Of a stretch of 64,000 nucleotides of DNA, positions 16,055 to 24,169 are shown one piece after another. Origin of the DNA: an uncultured Sulfitobacter sp. (GTDB lineage Bacteria > Pseudomonadota > Alphaproteobacteria > Rhodobacterales > Rhodobacteraceae); assembly GCA_947492925.1 (NCBI GenBank), contig CANLOQ010000001.1, positions 62,001 to 126,000 on the forward strand, written 5' to 3'. The position numbers and the translations under genes were made by a program. Position 1 is the first letter of the stretch, and every line of letters starts with the position of its first letter. Below the pieces are notes generated by a model. It had not been told where the DNA came from. It did no database searches and saw only the letters and a list, made by a program, of their open reading frames with translations.

Positions 16055-16774
16055 TCACACCACGATCAACCCCCGGCTCAGCGCACGGGCTACCGCATGA
16101 GTTGTGTTTAGCGCACCCAGCTTGAATCGCGCGCTTTCGATGTAGACCCGCAGAGTATGCTCTGAAATGGACAGGGTGTCGGCCACCTGCGCCCGGCTGT
16201 ACCCGATGGCAAGCAGCGTGATCGCATCCACCTCACGCGGTGACAGCGACTGCGCGGTTTCAGGTGTGCGATCGGGTTCAAACTCAAGCGCCTTTTCGTT
16301 CAGGAAATGCGCAATCAGGATCAACTCGCGCCGGTGTTCCTCTGTAAAGGCCGCCCAGATGTCATCATCGCAAGTGTGATTGATCGTCAGCAAGGCAAAC
16401 TGCCCGTTTGGCCCGCGCACCGGGATGGAATATCCCTGATTGCCGATCCCATATTCAATCGCCTCTGCCTGAAACGCCCGCACGGCTTTCGCGGACCAGT
16501 CCAACTGCTTCCAGTCCACGGGGTGAAACCGTTGAAAACACCCAATAACAACTGGATCAATGCGCAGATAGTTCTGTTCAACGTACCGTTGTTGCCAGGC
16601 CAATGAATACGTGCCGCAGCCGTATTGATCCCCGGCGGAATCGACCCAGTGATAGGCCACGTGATCTACTTTCAGATGGTCGCGCAACGCCTCGCTTGCG
16701 CGCTGCAAACCCGACAGGGCATCAGCTTGCTCCAAACTCTCCAGAATGCATTCCAACTGTTGTGTCCTGCCCAT
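16055..16774 (-). CDS. luxR: LuxR-family quorum-sensing transcription regulator
   Basis: 239 residues. N-terminal autoinducer-binding domain (~15-160) with HVAYHWVD, Y-x-x-x-W and YLRIDPVV, which provide the Trp, Tyr and Asp-Pro residues that contact AHL. C-terminal GerE helix-turn-helix (~175-239): LSPREVDAITLLAIGYSRAQVA, LSISEHTLRVYI and ARFKLGALNTTHAVARAL. It should bind the product of the neighbouring synthase. The ATG at 16774 gives the usual start; upstream codons of this frame overlap a separate small gene. Confidence 0.93.
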   Translation of the reverse strand: MGRTQQLECILESLEQADALSGLQRASEALRDHLKVDHVAYHWVDSAGDQYGCGTYSLAWQQRYVEQNYLRIDPVVIGCFQRFHPVDWKQLDWSAKAVRAFQAEAIEYGIGNQGYSIPVRGPNGQFALLTINHTCDDDIWAAFTEEHRRELILIAHFLNEKALEFEPDRTPETAQSLSPREVDAITLLAIGYSRAQVADTLSISEHTLRVYIESARFKLGALNTTHAVARALSRGLIVV

Positions 16775-16928
16775 GCGCCTGCTTTTTCGTCCTCTCTTCA
16801 AGGGAGGCGATCTCGGCCATCGCGACAATTGCAGTGTCGTCCAACTGTTCCGCAAGGGCAGGCAGCTCCGTCGACAGGGCAAAAGTTTTCAGATCGGCAA
16901 GAACGTCCAGTATCCAGTCACTTCGCAT
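16722..16928 (-). CDS. Small protein overlapping the luxR start
   Basis: 68 residues: MRSDWILDVLADLKTFA, an ALAEQLDDTAIVAMAEIA helix, then a polar tail. No signal or membrane segment; predicted helical. Its 3' end overlaps the first 53 bases of luxR in another frame, so the two would be translationally linked. I recall similar short proteins directly before luxR in other Roseobacter genomes, which supports a real gene, but have no function to offer. A TTG six codons earlier is the alternative start. A CtrA-type box lies 22 bp upstream. Confidence 0.65.
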   Translation of the reverse strand: MRSDWILDVLADLKTFALSTELPALAEQLDDTAIVAMAEIASLEERTKKQAHGQDTTVGMHSGEFGAS

Positions 16929-16950
16929 TGTCAGACTCGCTTTCAAATAG

Positions 16951-16965
16951 TTAACAGTTCGTTAA
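16951..16965. promoter_or_regulatory. CtrA-type box upstream of the luxR transcription unit
   Basis: On the minus strand GTTAACGAACTGTTAAC contains TTAA-N7-TTAA. A -10-like TATAGT (16970-16975, minus) lies four bases before the box, so the site would overlap the transcription start. Ties quorum sensing to the CtrA phosphorelay by inference. Confidence 0.5.
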
Positions 16966-17079
16966 CACAACTATAGCATGTGCCTGAAATTGGAAAAATT
17001 CGCTGGTTTCCACTCCCCGAAAATGGTGAGTCGACCTTTTCCAAGTCGTTGTTTTCTCTCGATGGTGGAATCTCTCCAC

Positions 17080-17114
17080 AAAAAAGCCCGCGAAACACCA
17101 GGTGATTCGCGGGC
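17080..17114 (-). terminator. Rho-independent terminator of ccr
   Basis: On the minus strand GCCCGCGAA (17114-17106) pairs perfectly with TTCGCGGGC (17094-17086), 11-nt loop, followed by six U (17085-17080). It starts 30 nt after the ccr stop. Confidence 0.9.
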
Positions 17115-17143
17115 CATTGTTTCCAAGGTGGAAACAATAAAGG

Positions 17144-18424
17144 TTACTTACGCGCCTCAAGCGCGTCTTCAAGCGTACGCAGGCCGGTCTTGGGGGACTG
17201 CACCAGCACCGACATATTGCCCGGCTTGTGCTCGTTGCGCATCATTTTCATGTGCGCTTCGGGCAGATCGTTCCACGCAAACACCTCGGACATGCACGGA
17301 TCAAGACGGCGCTCCAGCATCAGCTTGTTGGCGGCAGACGCCTGCTTGAGGTGGGCAAAGTGGCTGCCCTGCAAACGCTTCTGATGCATCCACATGTAGC
17401 GCACGTCGAAGGTGCAGTTGAATCCGGTGGTGCCCGCGCAGATCACAACCATGCCGCCCTTCTTCACCACGAAAGATGACACAGGAAATGTCGTCTCGCC
17501 CGGGTGCTCGAACACCATGTCGACATTCACGCCCTTGCCGGTAATATCCCAGATCGCCTTGCCGAACTTGCGGGTTTCCTTGAACCATTCCGCATATTCG
17601 GGCGTGTTCACCGTGGGCAACTGGCCCCAGCAATTGAAATCCTTGCGGTTCAGAACGCCCTTGGCGCCCAAATCCATCACAAAATCGCGCTTGGATTCAT
17701 CCGAGATGACGCCAATCGCGTTCGCACCCGCCGTGTTGATCAACTGGATCGCATAGGAGCCAAGACCGCCCGACGCGCCCCAGACCAGCACGTTCTGGCC
17801 AGGCTTCAGATCATGCGGCTCGTGCCCGAACAGCATCCGGTAAGCGGTGGCAAGCGTCAGCGTATAGCACGCCGCTTCTTCCCACGTGAGGTGCTTGGGC
17901 CGTGGCATCAATTGCTGTGACTGCACGCGCGTGAACTGGCTGAAGGAGCCGTCCGGCGTCTCATAGCCCCAGATGCGCTGCGTCGGCGAATACATCGGGT
18001 CGCCGCCGTTGCATTCCTCATCGTCGCCGTCGTCCTGGTTGCAGTGGATGACCACCTCATCGCCAACCTTCCAGCGGGTCACGCGGTCCCCCACGGCCCA
18101 GACGATGCCCGCCGCATCGGAGCCTGCGATGTGGTAGGGCTGCTTGTGACCGTCAAAAGGGCTGATCGGCTGACCCAGCGCCGCCCAGACGCCGTTATAG
18201 TTCACGCCCGCCGCCATCACGAGCACCAGCACGTCCTGGCTGTCCAGCTCCGGCACATCCACGACTTCTTCCATCATCGCCGTGTTCGGCTCACCGTGAC
18301 GTTCGCGGCGGATGGCCCAAGCATACATCTGCTTTGGCACATGCCCCATCGGGGGCATTTCACCCATTTCATAGAGGTCCTTTTCCGGTGCGTCGTATTG
18401 CGCGATGGTGGTGTCGAGTGCCAT
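17144..18424 (-). CDS. ccr: Crotonyl-CoA carboxylase/reductase
   Basis: 426 residues, zinc-less MDR superfamily. Seen: the family N-terminus ALDTTIAQYDAPEKDLYEMGEMPPMG, GVNYNGVWAALGQP, NADPH motif VWGASGGLGSYAIQL, and FEHPGE with the CO2-pocket region. The enzyme reductively carboxylates crotonyl-CoA to ethylmalonyl-CoA, the committed step of the ethylmalonyl-CoA pathway for acetate growth without isocitrate lyase. Start at 18424 has GGGAGG upstream; the frame extends 19 codons further but those residues are not family-like. ecm, the later step, lies at 21547 on the other strand. Confidence 0.96.
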   Translation of the reverse strand: MALDTTIAQYDAPEKDLYEMGEMPPMGHVPKQMYAWAIRRERHGEPNTAMMEEVVDVPELDSQDVLVLVMAAGVNYNGVWAALGQPISPFDGHKQPYHIAGSDAAGIVWAVGDRVTRWKVGDEVVIHCNQDDGDDEECNGGDPMYSPTQRIWGYETPDGSFSQFTRVQSQQLMPRPKHLTWEEAACYTLTLATAYRMLFGHEPHDLKPGQNVLVWGASGGLGSYAIQLINTAGANAIGVISDESKRDFVMDLGAKGVLNRKDFNCWGQLPTVNTPEYAEWFKETRKFGKAIWDITGKGVNVDMVFEHPGETTFPVSSFVVKKGGMVVICAGTTGFNCTFDVRYMWMHQKRLQGSHFAHLKQASAANKLMLERRLDPCMSEVFAWNDLPEAHMKMMRNEHKPGNMSVLVQSPKTGLRTLEDALEARK

Positions 18425-18493
18425 GAAGGGCCTCCCTGCGGTAAAAATCAAAAATTGCCGCGACGCAGAATCGTCCGACATTCAATGTGGGAT

Positions 18494-18510
18494 ATTGCCG
18501 AATACGCAAT
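18494..18510. promoter_or_regulatory. Inverted repeat in the ccr promoter region
   Basis: ATTGC-N7-GCAAT, a perfect inverted repeat 70 bp before the ccr start, next to a further TTGC half-site (TGTTGCAT on the minus strand). The sequence TGCATT..TGCG recurs in the ecm promoter. Short-chain acyl-CoA regulators of the PccR/RamB type use TTGC-containing sites, so this is a candidate operator. Confidence 0.4.
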
Positions 18511-18542
18511 AATGCAACACCATGAGGCACTTTTTTGTAATT

Positions 18543-19940
18543 TTATGACCCTGCAGTCGCAGAAATTTCCTTCGCGCTCGCAGCATCGTCCGGCGTCAGC
18601 AAATGCGCGATTGAGTTTGCGTAAAAGGTCAACACGGCCGTCTGGTCCTGTGACACATGCCATTTACCGTCGCTTTGCCGGATCAACGCCCGCGCCGAAA
18701 GGCCTTCAACCGCGCGCGCGACCTCAAGATCAAGGGCATCCCCCTTAAACACGCGATTGCCTTCCGGTACCTGCTCAAACAGCTTTGTGACACCCGAGCG
18801 CAGTGCCGCATCGCTGATTCCGTCTTCTTTCAAAAGAACACTCGCCACCGCAGGCACAGCCAGCACCGGCATGGTGCGCGCAATCCGTGACATCAGGTCT
18901 TCCGAAAGATGCTCAACTTCCGCGCTTTGTTCTGCCTCGCGCAGGGACAGCGGCGTACCAAAGGCCACCGCAGCTGTGCCAAAGCGCGTTTCCTGCCCGG
19001 TCAGCCGCTGCCAGAGCTTGCGCAGGATAAAACCCACAATCACCGAAATCCGCGCCCCGAACCGCCGATCCCCCCGCTGTGCGGCGGCTATCAGCACCTT
19101 GTCTTCCAGCACACGGTCGTAGTTGATGGCCACAGGAACAAACACCACGTCCCGCTCGCCTTCAGGGTCGTAGCCTTCTACCAGATAGGACATCAGCCCC
19201 ATCTTGGGCGGTTGCAGCTTCCCCGTCAGGCTTAGCCCGCCTTCGGGATAAAACGCCTGATTGACCCCGCCCGCCGTGGCCATCTGCACATAGCGCGCCA
19301 GCACCTTGCGATAGAGCGCACCGCGCGACCGGCGGCGGATAAAGTAGGCCCCCAGTGATTTGATCAACCAGCTCAACGGCCAGACCCGCGCCCATTCTCC
19401 CACCGCATAGGACAACGACGTATCACGCGCCGCCAGATAGGTGACCAGCACGTAGTCCATGTTGCTGCGGTGGTTCATCACAAATACCACCGTGGCGTTT
19501 TCGGGAATGCCATTGAAAACCGTATCATTGCTTTCCGCCGTTTCAATCCGGTACACCGATTTCGCCAGCAAGCGTGCCACCCGTATGCCAAAGCTGAAAT
19601 AGGCAAACGCTGAAAAGCTGGGCACAATCTCGCGCGCGTAATCACGGGCTTTCTCAAAGGCGACGTTTTCAGGCACCTTGTTCTGCCGGGCGTAGTTCAC
19701 AATTTCTTCGGTTACTTCGGGATCATAGATCAGCCGCTGGATCATGTCATAGCGCCGCGCCAGCTTGAACGGCTCAATCGGACGCTTGAGACGGGTGTTC
19801 AGCCGCTTGACCGCCTTTTCCAGCCGCCGCCGGAAAAACCAACGCACCGAAGGCAGCAGAAGATGGCTCAGCGCTGTGACCGCTGCAAAAAGCAGGATCA
19901 GGATAAAAAGCCAAAGCGGAAGCTGCACGGTTTGCGTCAT
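18543..19940 (-). CDS. Glycerol-3-phosphate/lysophospholipid acyltransferase, PlsB-like
   Basis: 465 residues. One N-terminal membrane helix (LPLWLFILILLFAAVTALSH), a basic amphipathic region, then the acyltransferase core: motif I NHRSNMDYV (HX4D), motif II GAYFIRRRSRG, motif III FYPEGGLSLTGKL and a later VPVAINYDRV. The length and C-terminal helical domain (~350-465) resemble the PlsB class rather than short PlsC enzymes. It would acylate glycerol phosphate at the inner membrane. Start 19940 chosen because the helix begins immediately. Divergent from the GNAT gene at 20007, 66 bp apart. Confidence 0.8.
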   Translation of the reverse strand: MTQTVQLPLWLFILILLFAAVTALSHLLLPSVRWFFRRRLEKAVKRLNTRLKRPIEPFKLARRYDMIQRLIYDPEVTEEIVNYARQNKVPENVAFEKARDYAREIVPSFSAFAYFSFGIRVARLLAKSVYRIETAESNDTVFNGIPENATVVFVMNHRSNMDYVLVTYLAARDTSLSYAVGEWARVWPLSWLIKSLGAYFIRRRSRGALYRKVLARYVQMATAGGVNQAFYPEGGLSLTGKLQPPKMGLMSYLVEGYDPEGERDVVFVPVAINYDRVLEDKVLIAAAQRGDRRFGARISVIVGFILRKLWQRLTGQETRFGTAAVAFGTPLSLREAEQSAEVEHLSEDLMSRIARTMPVLAVPAVASVLLKEDGISDAALRSGVTKLFEQVPEGNRVFKGDALDLEVARAVEGLSARALIRQSDGKWHVSQDQTAVLTFYANSIAHLLTPDDAASAKEISATAGS

Positions 19941-20006
19941 GGCCGTACCCTTGCAGGGGTGGGCGCCAAGAACAATATGTGAAGTCATATCGGGGAAGGG
20001 GTGCAG

Positions 20007-20603
20007 ATGGATTTTACGATCACTAAGGGATTTGCGCCACACGAACGCCGCATCGTTGCAGCGCTCTATTGGGAGGCCTTTGCGGCCAAGCTGAAACACG
20101 TGCTTGGCCCCAAGGCCAAGGCAGAAGAATTCATCAGCGCCCAGCTGAACCCCGATTTTGCCCTTGTGGCACGTGGACCAGAGGGCGCGGTTCTTGGCGT
20201 GGCCGGCTTCAAAACCGCCGAAGGTGCCCTGATTGGCGGCGGGATGCGCGATCTGGCCCGCGTCTATGGCTGGCTCTCATCCCTGTTGCGCGGTCCTTTG
20301 CTGGCGTCAGTCGAACGGGATCTTGAGGACGGTGTGTTGTTGATGGACGGCATCTGTGTCTCGGCCAGGGCGCGTGGCATGGGGATGGGCACAGCGCTTT
20401 TGCGGGCGATCAAGGACGAAGCGGTTGCGCAGGGCCTGACGGCGGTGCGCCTTGATGTGATCAACACCAACCCCCGCGCCCGTGCGCTTTATGAACGCGA
20501 GGGGTTTATGGCGATCGGACAGGAAGACCTTGGCCCGTTTCGCCATGTCTTTGGCTTTCGCAGCAGCACAAAAATGGTGTTCAGCTGCCCGCCGGTGCCT
20601 TGA
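20007..20603 (+). CDS. GNAT-family N-acetyltransferase
   Basis: 198 residues. Acetyl-CoA binding motif A is GICVSARARGMGMGTALLRAI, then VRLDVINTNPRARALYEREGF (motif B). The N-terminal ~90 residues (FTITKGFAPHERRIVAALYWEAF) are specific to this subgroup and carry no known name. Substrate unknown. ATG 20007 follows GGGGAAGGGG; a GTG two codons earlier is the alternative. The last 23 bases overlap the convergent DUF4239 gene. Confidence 0.82.
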   Translation: MDFTITKGFAPHERRIVAALYWEAFAAKLKHVLGPKAKAEEFISAQLNPDFALVARGPEGAVLGVAGFKTAEGALIGGGMRDLARVYGWLSSLLRGPLLASVERDLEDGVLLMDGICVSARARGMGMGTALLRAIKDEAVAQGLTAVRLDVINTNPRARALYEREGFMAIGQEDLGPFRHVFGFRSSTKMVFSCPPVP

Positions 20604-21363
20604 ACGATGCCAGCAAATCCACCATCGGAGAGCGGTCCACCTCGATGATGCCACGCCGGGGCCTGTCCAGATCAACGATCAGGAAGACCAGCAAAACGAT
20701 CAGCGTCAACATCAGATAGACGGGCGTTGCCGGTCTTGACCCGTTCACGCCCGAGGAAAAGCCCAGCATCGCGCCCGAGAGGATAAAGGTCACGAACAAC
20801 ATAATCAGCACGATTTCGGGCACATGCCGGTCCAGCGTCGCGTTGCGCGATGCCAGCGCATCAATCATGTCATTCAGCGCATTGGTCAGCGACACCGCCG
20901 CCGGGCCGCCGGGATCACGGGCGTTTGCCGCGGCAAGGGCCCACACCTCGGCAAAGGCTTCCTCGGCGCTTTTCGTATAGGCATCGCGCTGGCGGAACTG
21001 GTCTGACGTGACCTCGCCCGCCTCAACGCGCAGGCGGGTGTATTTCAGCATATTGACCTTGGCCTGTGTTTTGGCGGCCCCTTCAAGAAAATCCAGCCGC
21101 AGCCATGCCGTGCCGATGGCGTTCGCTTCGGCCACGACGGACCCTGATCGGGCATCATGGCGCGACAGGGCCAGCGAGAAGGTGAAACCCAACAGCAACG
21201 CCAAAAGACCCAGCATGGAGCCCTGCACAGCGGTGGTCTGCGCCTTGGTCTGTTCAGTCTCGCGGGTCTGGCGGCCCAACCCCGTGCGATACCCGATCCA
21301 GGTGGCAAGCAACATCAGGACCAACAGGCCAACCGCGATCAGCGGGGTGGGTATATCATACAT
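20581..21363 (-). CDS. Bestrophin-like DUF4239 membrane protein
   Basis: 260 residues, four membrane helices: two at the N-terminus (PLIAVGLLVLMLLATWIGY and MLGLLALLLGFTFSLAL) and two at the C-terminus (IVLIMLFVTFILSGAMLGF and VYLMLTLIVLLVFLIVDL). Between them is a helical domain with EANAIGTAWLRLDFL and RLRVEA. The pattern matches DUF4239, which is related to bestrophin anion channels by fold. It ends IVDLDRPRRGIIEVD, a conserved family tail. Start at 21363 has GAGAGA upstream; an in-frame ATG at 21381 is possible. Confidence 0.8.
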   Translation of the reverse strand: MYDIPTPLIAVGLLVLMLLATWIGYRTGLGRQTRETEQTKAQTTAVQGSMLGLLALLLGFTFSLALSRHDARSGSVVAEANAIGTAWLRLDFLEGAAKTQAKVNMLKYTRLRVEAGEVTSDQFRQRDAYTKSAEEAFAEVWALAAANARDPGGPAAVSLTNALNDMIDALASRNATLDRHVPEIVLIMLFVTFILSGAMLGFSSGVNGSRPATPVYLMLTLIVLLVFLIVDLDRPRRGIIEVDRSPMVDLLASFKAPAGS

Positions 21364-21448
21364 CAGTTCTCTCGATCCCATTGCGTCACCCGGCATTTGC
21401 ACGTGCAGGGTTCCCTACGCATCTGCTTGCCATAGGTCAATTCCCATC

Positions 21449-21477
21449 GCATTATGCCGCAATGCAGCGAATTGACA
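21449..21477 (+). promoter_or_regulatory. ecm promoter: inverted repeat plus -35
   Basis: GCATT-N7-AATGC (21449-21465) is a perfect inverted repeat directly upstream of a consensus -35 TTGACA (21472-21477); TTAGAC 17 bp later may be the -10. The repeat would be centred near -50, as expected for an activator. It shares TGCATT..GCG with the ccr promoter repeat. Confidence 0.4.
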
Positions 21478-21546
21478 TTGGTATAAAATATCAATTAGAC
21501 AATTCGAAACGCAACAATCTTGCCCACACGATCCGAGGAATCCCCC

Positions 21547-23514
21547 ATGTCCGAGCACACCAAAGACCGCCCCTGGCTGATCCGTACTTATGCGGGCCAC
21601 TCCACTGCCGAGGCGTCCAATGCTTTGTACCGCTCGAACCTTGCGAAGGGTCAGACGGGTCTGTCGGTGGCCTTTGATCTGCCCACGCAGACGGGTTATG
21701 ACAGTGATCACATTCTGTCGCGCGGCGAGGTCGGCAAGGTCGGCGTACCGGTCAGCCATCTGGGCGACATGCGGATGTTGTTCAAGGACATCCCGCTGGA
21801 TCAGATGAACACCTCGATGACAATCAACGCGACCGCACCTTGGCTGCTCTCGCTTTATATTGCGGTCGCCGAGGAACAGGGCGCGGATGTCTCGAAACTG
21901 CAAGGCACGGTGCAAAACGACCTGATAAAGGAATACCTCTCGCGCGGCACCTACATCTGCCCCCCTGCCCCCTCGCTCAAGATGATCGCGGATGTGGCCG
22001 AGTATTGTTATACCAACGTGCCGAAATGGAACCCGATGAACGTCTGTTCCTATCATCTGCAGGAAGCGGGCGCGACGCCGGAGCAGGAATTGGCATTCGC
22101 TTTGGCGACGGCCACTGCAGTTTTGGATCAACTCCGCCCGCGTGTGGACGAGGCGGATTTCCCGGCACTGGTGGGCCGTATTTCATTCTTTGTGAATGCC
22201 GGTATTCGTTTTGTCACCGAGATGTGCAAAATGCGGGCCTTTGTTGATCTTTGGGATGAGATTTGTCTGGAACGCTATGGCGTGCAGGATCCGAAATACC
22301 GCCGCTTCCGGTATGGCGTGCAGGTCAATTCACTGGGACTGACCGAACAGCAGCCCGAAAACAACGTCTACCGTATTCTGATTGAAATGCTGGCCGTGAC
22401 TCTGAGCAAGAAAGCCCGCGCCCGCGCCGTGCAATTGCCTGCATGGAATGAAGCGCTGGGTCTGCCGCGGCCGTGGGATCAGCAATGGTCCATGCGGATG
22501 CAGCAAATTCTGGCCTATGAGACGGACCTGCTGGAGTTTGATGATCTTTTTGACGGCAATCCGGCCGTGGATGCAAAAGTCGAGGAATTGAAAGACGGCG
22601 CACGCGCAGAACTGGCTTTGCTGGACGGCATGGGCGGCGCGATAGATGCGATTGACTATATGAAAGGCCGTCTCGTCGAAAGCAATTCGGACCGTCTGGG
22701 CCGGATCGAGGCAGGCGAAACCGTGGTTGTCGGCGTGAACAAATGGCAACAGGGCGAACCGTCGCCACTGATGACCGGCGATGGCGGCATTATGGTGGTG
22801 GACCCAGCAGTTGAAGCCGACCAAATTGAGCGTCTGAACGCATGGCGCGCCGCGCGCGATGAGGGCACGGTCAACGCAGCCCTTGCCGATCTGCGCGCTG
22901 CTGCTGCCGAAGGACGCAACATCATGCCTGCCTCTGTTGCGGCGGCCAAGGCGGGTGTCACCACCGGCGAATGGGCCGCACAGATGCGCGCCGTACACGG
23001 TGAGTATCGCGGCCCCACAGGCGTCGCCAAAGGCCAGTCGAACAAGACCGAGGGGCTTGACGATCTGCGCGCTGCGGTAGACGCCGTCAGCGACAAACTG
23101 GGCCGCCGTCTGAAATTCCTTGTGGGCAAACCCGGGCTGGACGGTCATTCCAATGGTGCCGAACAGATTGCCGTACGCGCCCGCGACTGCGGCATGGACA
23201 TCGCCTACGAAGGCATCCGTCTGACCCCATCAGAGATCGTCGACGCCGCGCGCAAAGACGACGCGCATGTGGTGGGCCTGTCGATCCTGTCCGGGTCGCA
23301 CATCCCGCTGGTTGAGGATCTGATGATCCAGATGCGCGAGGCCGGTCTGGGCCATATTCCCGTGATTGTCGGCGGTATCATCCCCGATGACGATGCAACG
23401 CGTCTGCGCGCAATGGGTGTCGCCCGAGTCTACACGCCCAAGGATTTTCTTTTGAATACCATCATGGAAGATATTGTGACACTTGCTGACCCAACGGCAG
23501 TTGCGGCGGAATAG
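21547..23514 (+). CDS. ecm: (2R)-ethylmalonyl-CoA mutase, B12-dependent
   Basis: 655 residues in one chain. Substrate barrel: TYAGHSTAEASNALYRSNL, GLSVAFDLPTQTGYDSD, TSMTINATA. C-terminal cobalamin domain (~525-650): D-x-H-x-x-G in LDGHSNG, S-x-L in VGLSILSG and GG in VIVGGIIP. This is the MeaA/Ecm branch of the methylmalonyl-CoA mutase family; it converts (2R)-ethylmalonyl-CoA to methylsuccinyl-CoA. Ethylmalonyl rather than methylmalonyl specificity is inferred from the MeaA-like N-terminus and from ccr nearby. ATG 21547 has GAGGAAT upstream; an ATG nine codons earlier is less likely. Confidence 0.93.
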   Translation: MSEHTKDRPWLIRTYAGHSTAEASNALYRSNLAKGQTGLSVAFDLPTQTGYDSDHILSRGEVGKVGVPVSHLGDMRMLFKDIPLDQMNTSMTINATAPWLLSLYIAVAEEQGADVSKLQGTVQNDLIKEYLSRGTYICPPAPSLKMIADVAEYCYTNVPKWNPMNVCSYHLQEAGATPEQELAFALATATAVLDQLRPRVDEADFPALVGRISFFVNAGIRFVTEMCKMRAFVDLWDEICLERYGVQDPKYRRFRYGVQVNSLGLTEQQPENNVYRILIEMLAVTLSKKARARAVQLPAWNEALGLPRPWDQQWSMRMQQILAYETDLLEFDDLFDGNPAVDAKVEELKDGARAELALLDGMGGAIDAIDYMKGRLVESNSDRLGRIEAGETVVVGVNKWQQGEPSPLMTGDGGIMVVDPAVEADQIERLNAWRAARDEGTVNAALADLRAAAAEGRNIMPASVAAAKAGVTTGEWAAQMRAVHGEYRGPTGVAKGQSNKTEGLDDLRAAVDAVSDKLGRRLKFLVGKPGLDGHSNGAEQIAVRARDCGMDIAYEGIRLTPSEIVDAARKDDAHVVGLSILSGSHIPLVEDLMIQMREAGLGHIPVIVGGIIPDDDATRLRAMGVARVYTPKDFLLNTIMEDIVTLADPTAVAAE

Positions 23515-23554
23515 CGCTGACACAAACCCGGGTCTTTTTCTTTTGTAAAGAGAT

Positions 23555-23600
23555 GGTTAACCCTTTTGGCAATAAATCATTGCAAAAAAGGGGTTAATCC
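23555..23600 (+). promoter_or_regulatory. Long imperfect hairpin covering the ribosome binding site of the H-NS-like gene
   Basis: Left arm 23555-23573 pairs with right arm 23579-23600 around loop AAATC, about 17-18 base pairs with a few single-base irregularities. The Shine-Dalgarno AAGGGG (23588-23593) sits inside the right arm, 8 nt before the ATG at 23602. The hairpin could block translation and open on heating or ligand/RNA contact. It may alternatively serve as an ecm terminator, but no U tract follows. Confidence 0.6.
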
Positions 23601-23601
23601 T

Positions 23602-23946
23602 ATGCATATCGACCTGAAGTCCATGTCCCGCAAGGAGCTTGAAAAACATCTTAAAGATGTAAAGAAGGCCTTGCAGGCGGCACAGGCGCGCGATCGCCGG
23701 GAAGCACAAAAGGCGGCTGAAAAGGCCGCCGCCGAATTTGGATATTCATTGAACGAATTGACCGCGGATTCACCTGTTCTAGGTAAGTCGCTGAAAAAGC
23801 GTTCGAAAAAACCAAAATCACCATCGATCGCGCGATTTGCCAATCCTTCCGACAAGACCCAGACTTGGACCGGCAAAGGCCGCCAACCAAACTGGTACCG
23901 CGAAGCGGTTGCCAGCGGCACCTCACCGGACGAATTGCGCATCTAA
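23602..23946 (+). CDS. H-NS family nucleoid protein (HvrA/H-NS type)
   Basis: 114 residues. N-terminal coiled coil ~1-55 rich in Lys, Glu and Ala (MSRKELEKHLKDVKKAL, QARDRREAQKAAEKAA) for dimerisation; basic linker KKRSKKPKSP; C-terminal DNA-binding motif ARFANPSDKTQTWTGKGRQPNW, where T-W-T/S-G-x-G-R-x-P is the minor-groove hook of the family. In Rhodobacter the relative HvrA controls photosynthesis and nitrogen genes. In this host it would likely silence AT-rich DNA. Two hairpins follow the stop; one more covers its start. Confidence 0.92.
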   Translation: MHIDLKSMSRKELEKHLKDVKKALQAAQARDRREAQKAAEKAAAEFGYSLNELTADSPVLGKSLKKRSKKPKSPSIARFANPSDKTQTWTGKGRQPNWYREAVASGTSPDELRI

Positions 23947-23953
23947 GCGTTTT

Positions 23954-23978
23954 CCCCCGCTGATTGCACCAGCGGGGG
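23954..23978 (+). repeat. Perfect 9-bp hairpin after the H-NS-like gene
   Basis: CCCCCGCTG (23954-23962) pairs with CAGCGGGGG (23970-23978), 7-nt loop. No U tract, but it stands just in front of the true terminator and may reinforce it or protect the mRNA 3' end. Confidence 0.6.
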
Positions 23979-23998
23979 ACGAAATCCAGTCACACAAG

Positions 23999-24034
23999 AA
24001 GGCCGAAGCACTGAAAAGTGATTCGGCCTTTTTT
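23999..24034 (+). terminator. Rho-independent terminator of the H-NS-like gene
   Basis: AAGGCCGAA (23999-24007) pairs with TTCGGCCTT (24022-24030), with an inner CACT/AGTG stem and a GAAA tetraloop, followed by a run of T to 24034. The A run at its left also makes it a possible weaker terminator for the other strand. Confidence 0.9.
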
Positions 24035-24169
24035 CCCTCAAAAATTGAATGACTTACCCCATACGGGCAGGCACGCGGCCTGCCACACCTCCTGCGTGTC
24101 GCTGCGTCAAAGCGCTTGCTGCGCTCACCACAGAAGGGCAAAGTTAAGTGAACAAAAAGGAGCGAAATA

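Noticed and set aside
24035-24169. Possible purine riboswitch before deoD
   Set aside because: No conserved purine-aptamer core was found; only a small GGCAGG/CCTGCC hairpin is visible.
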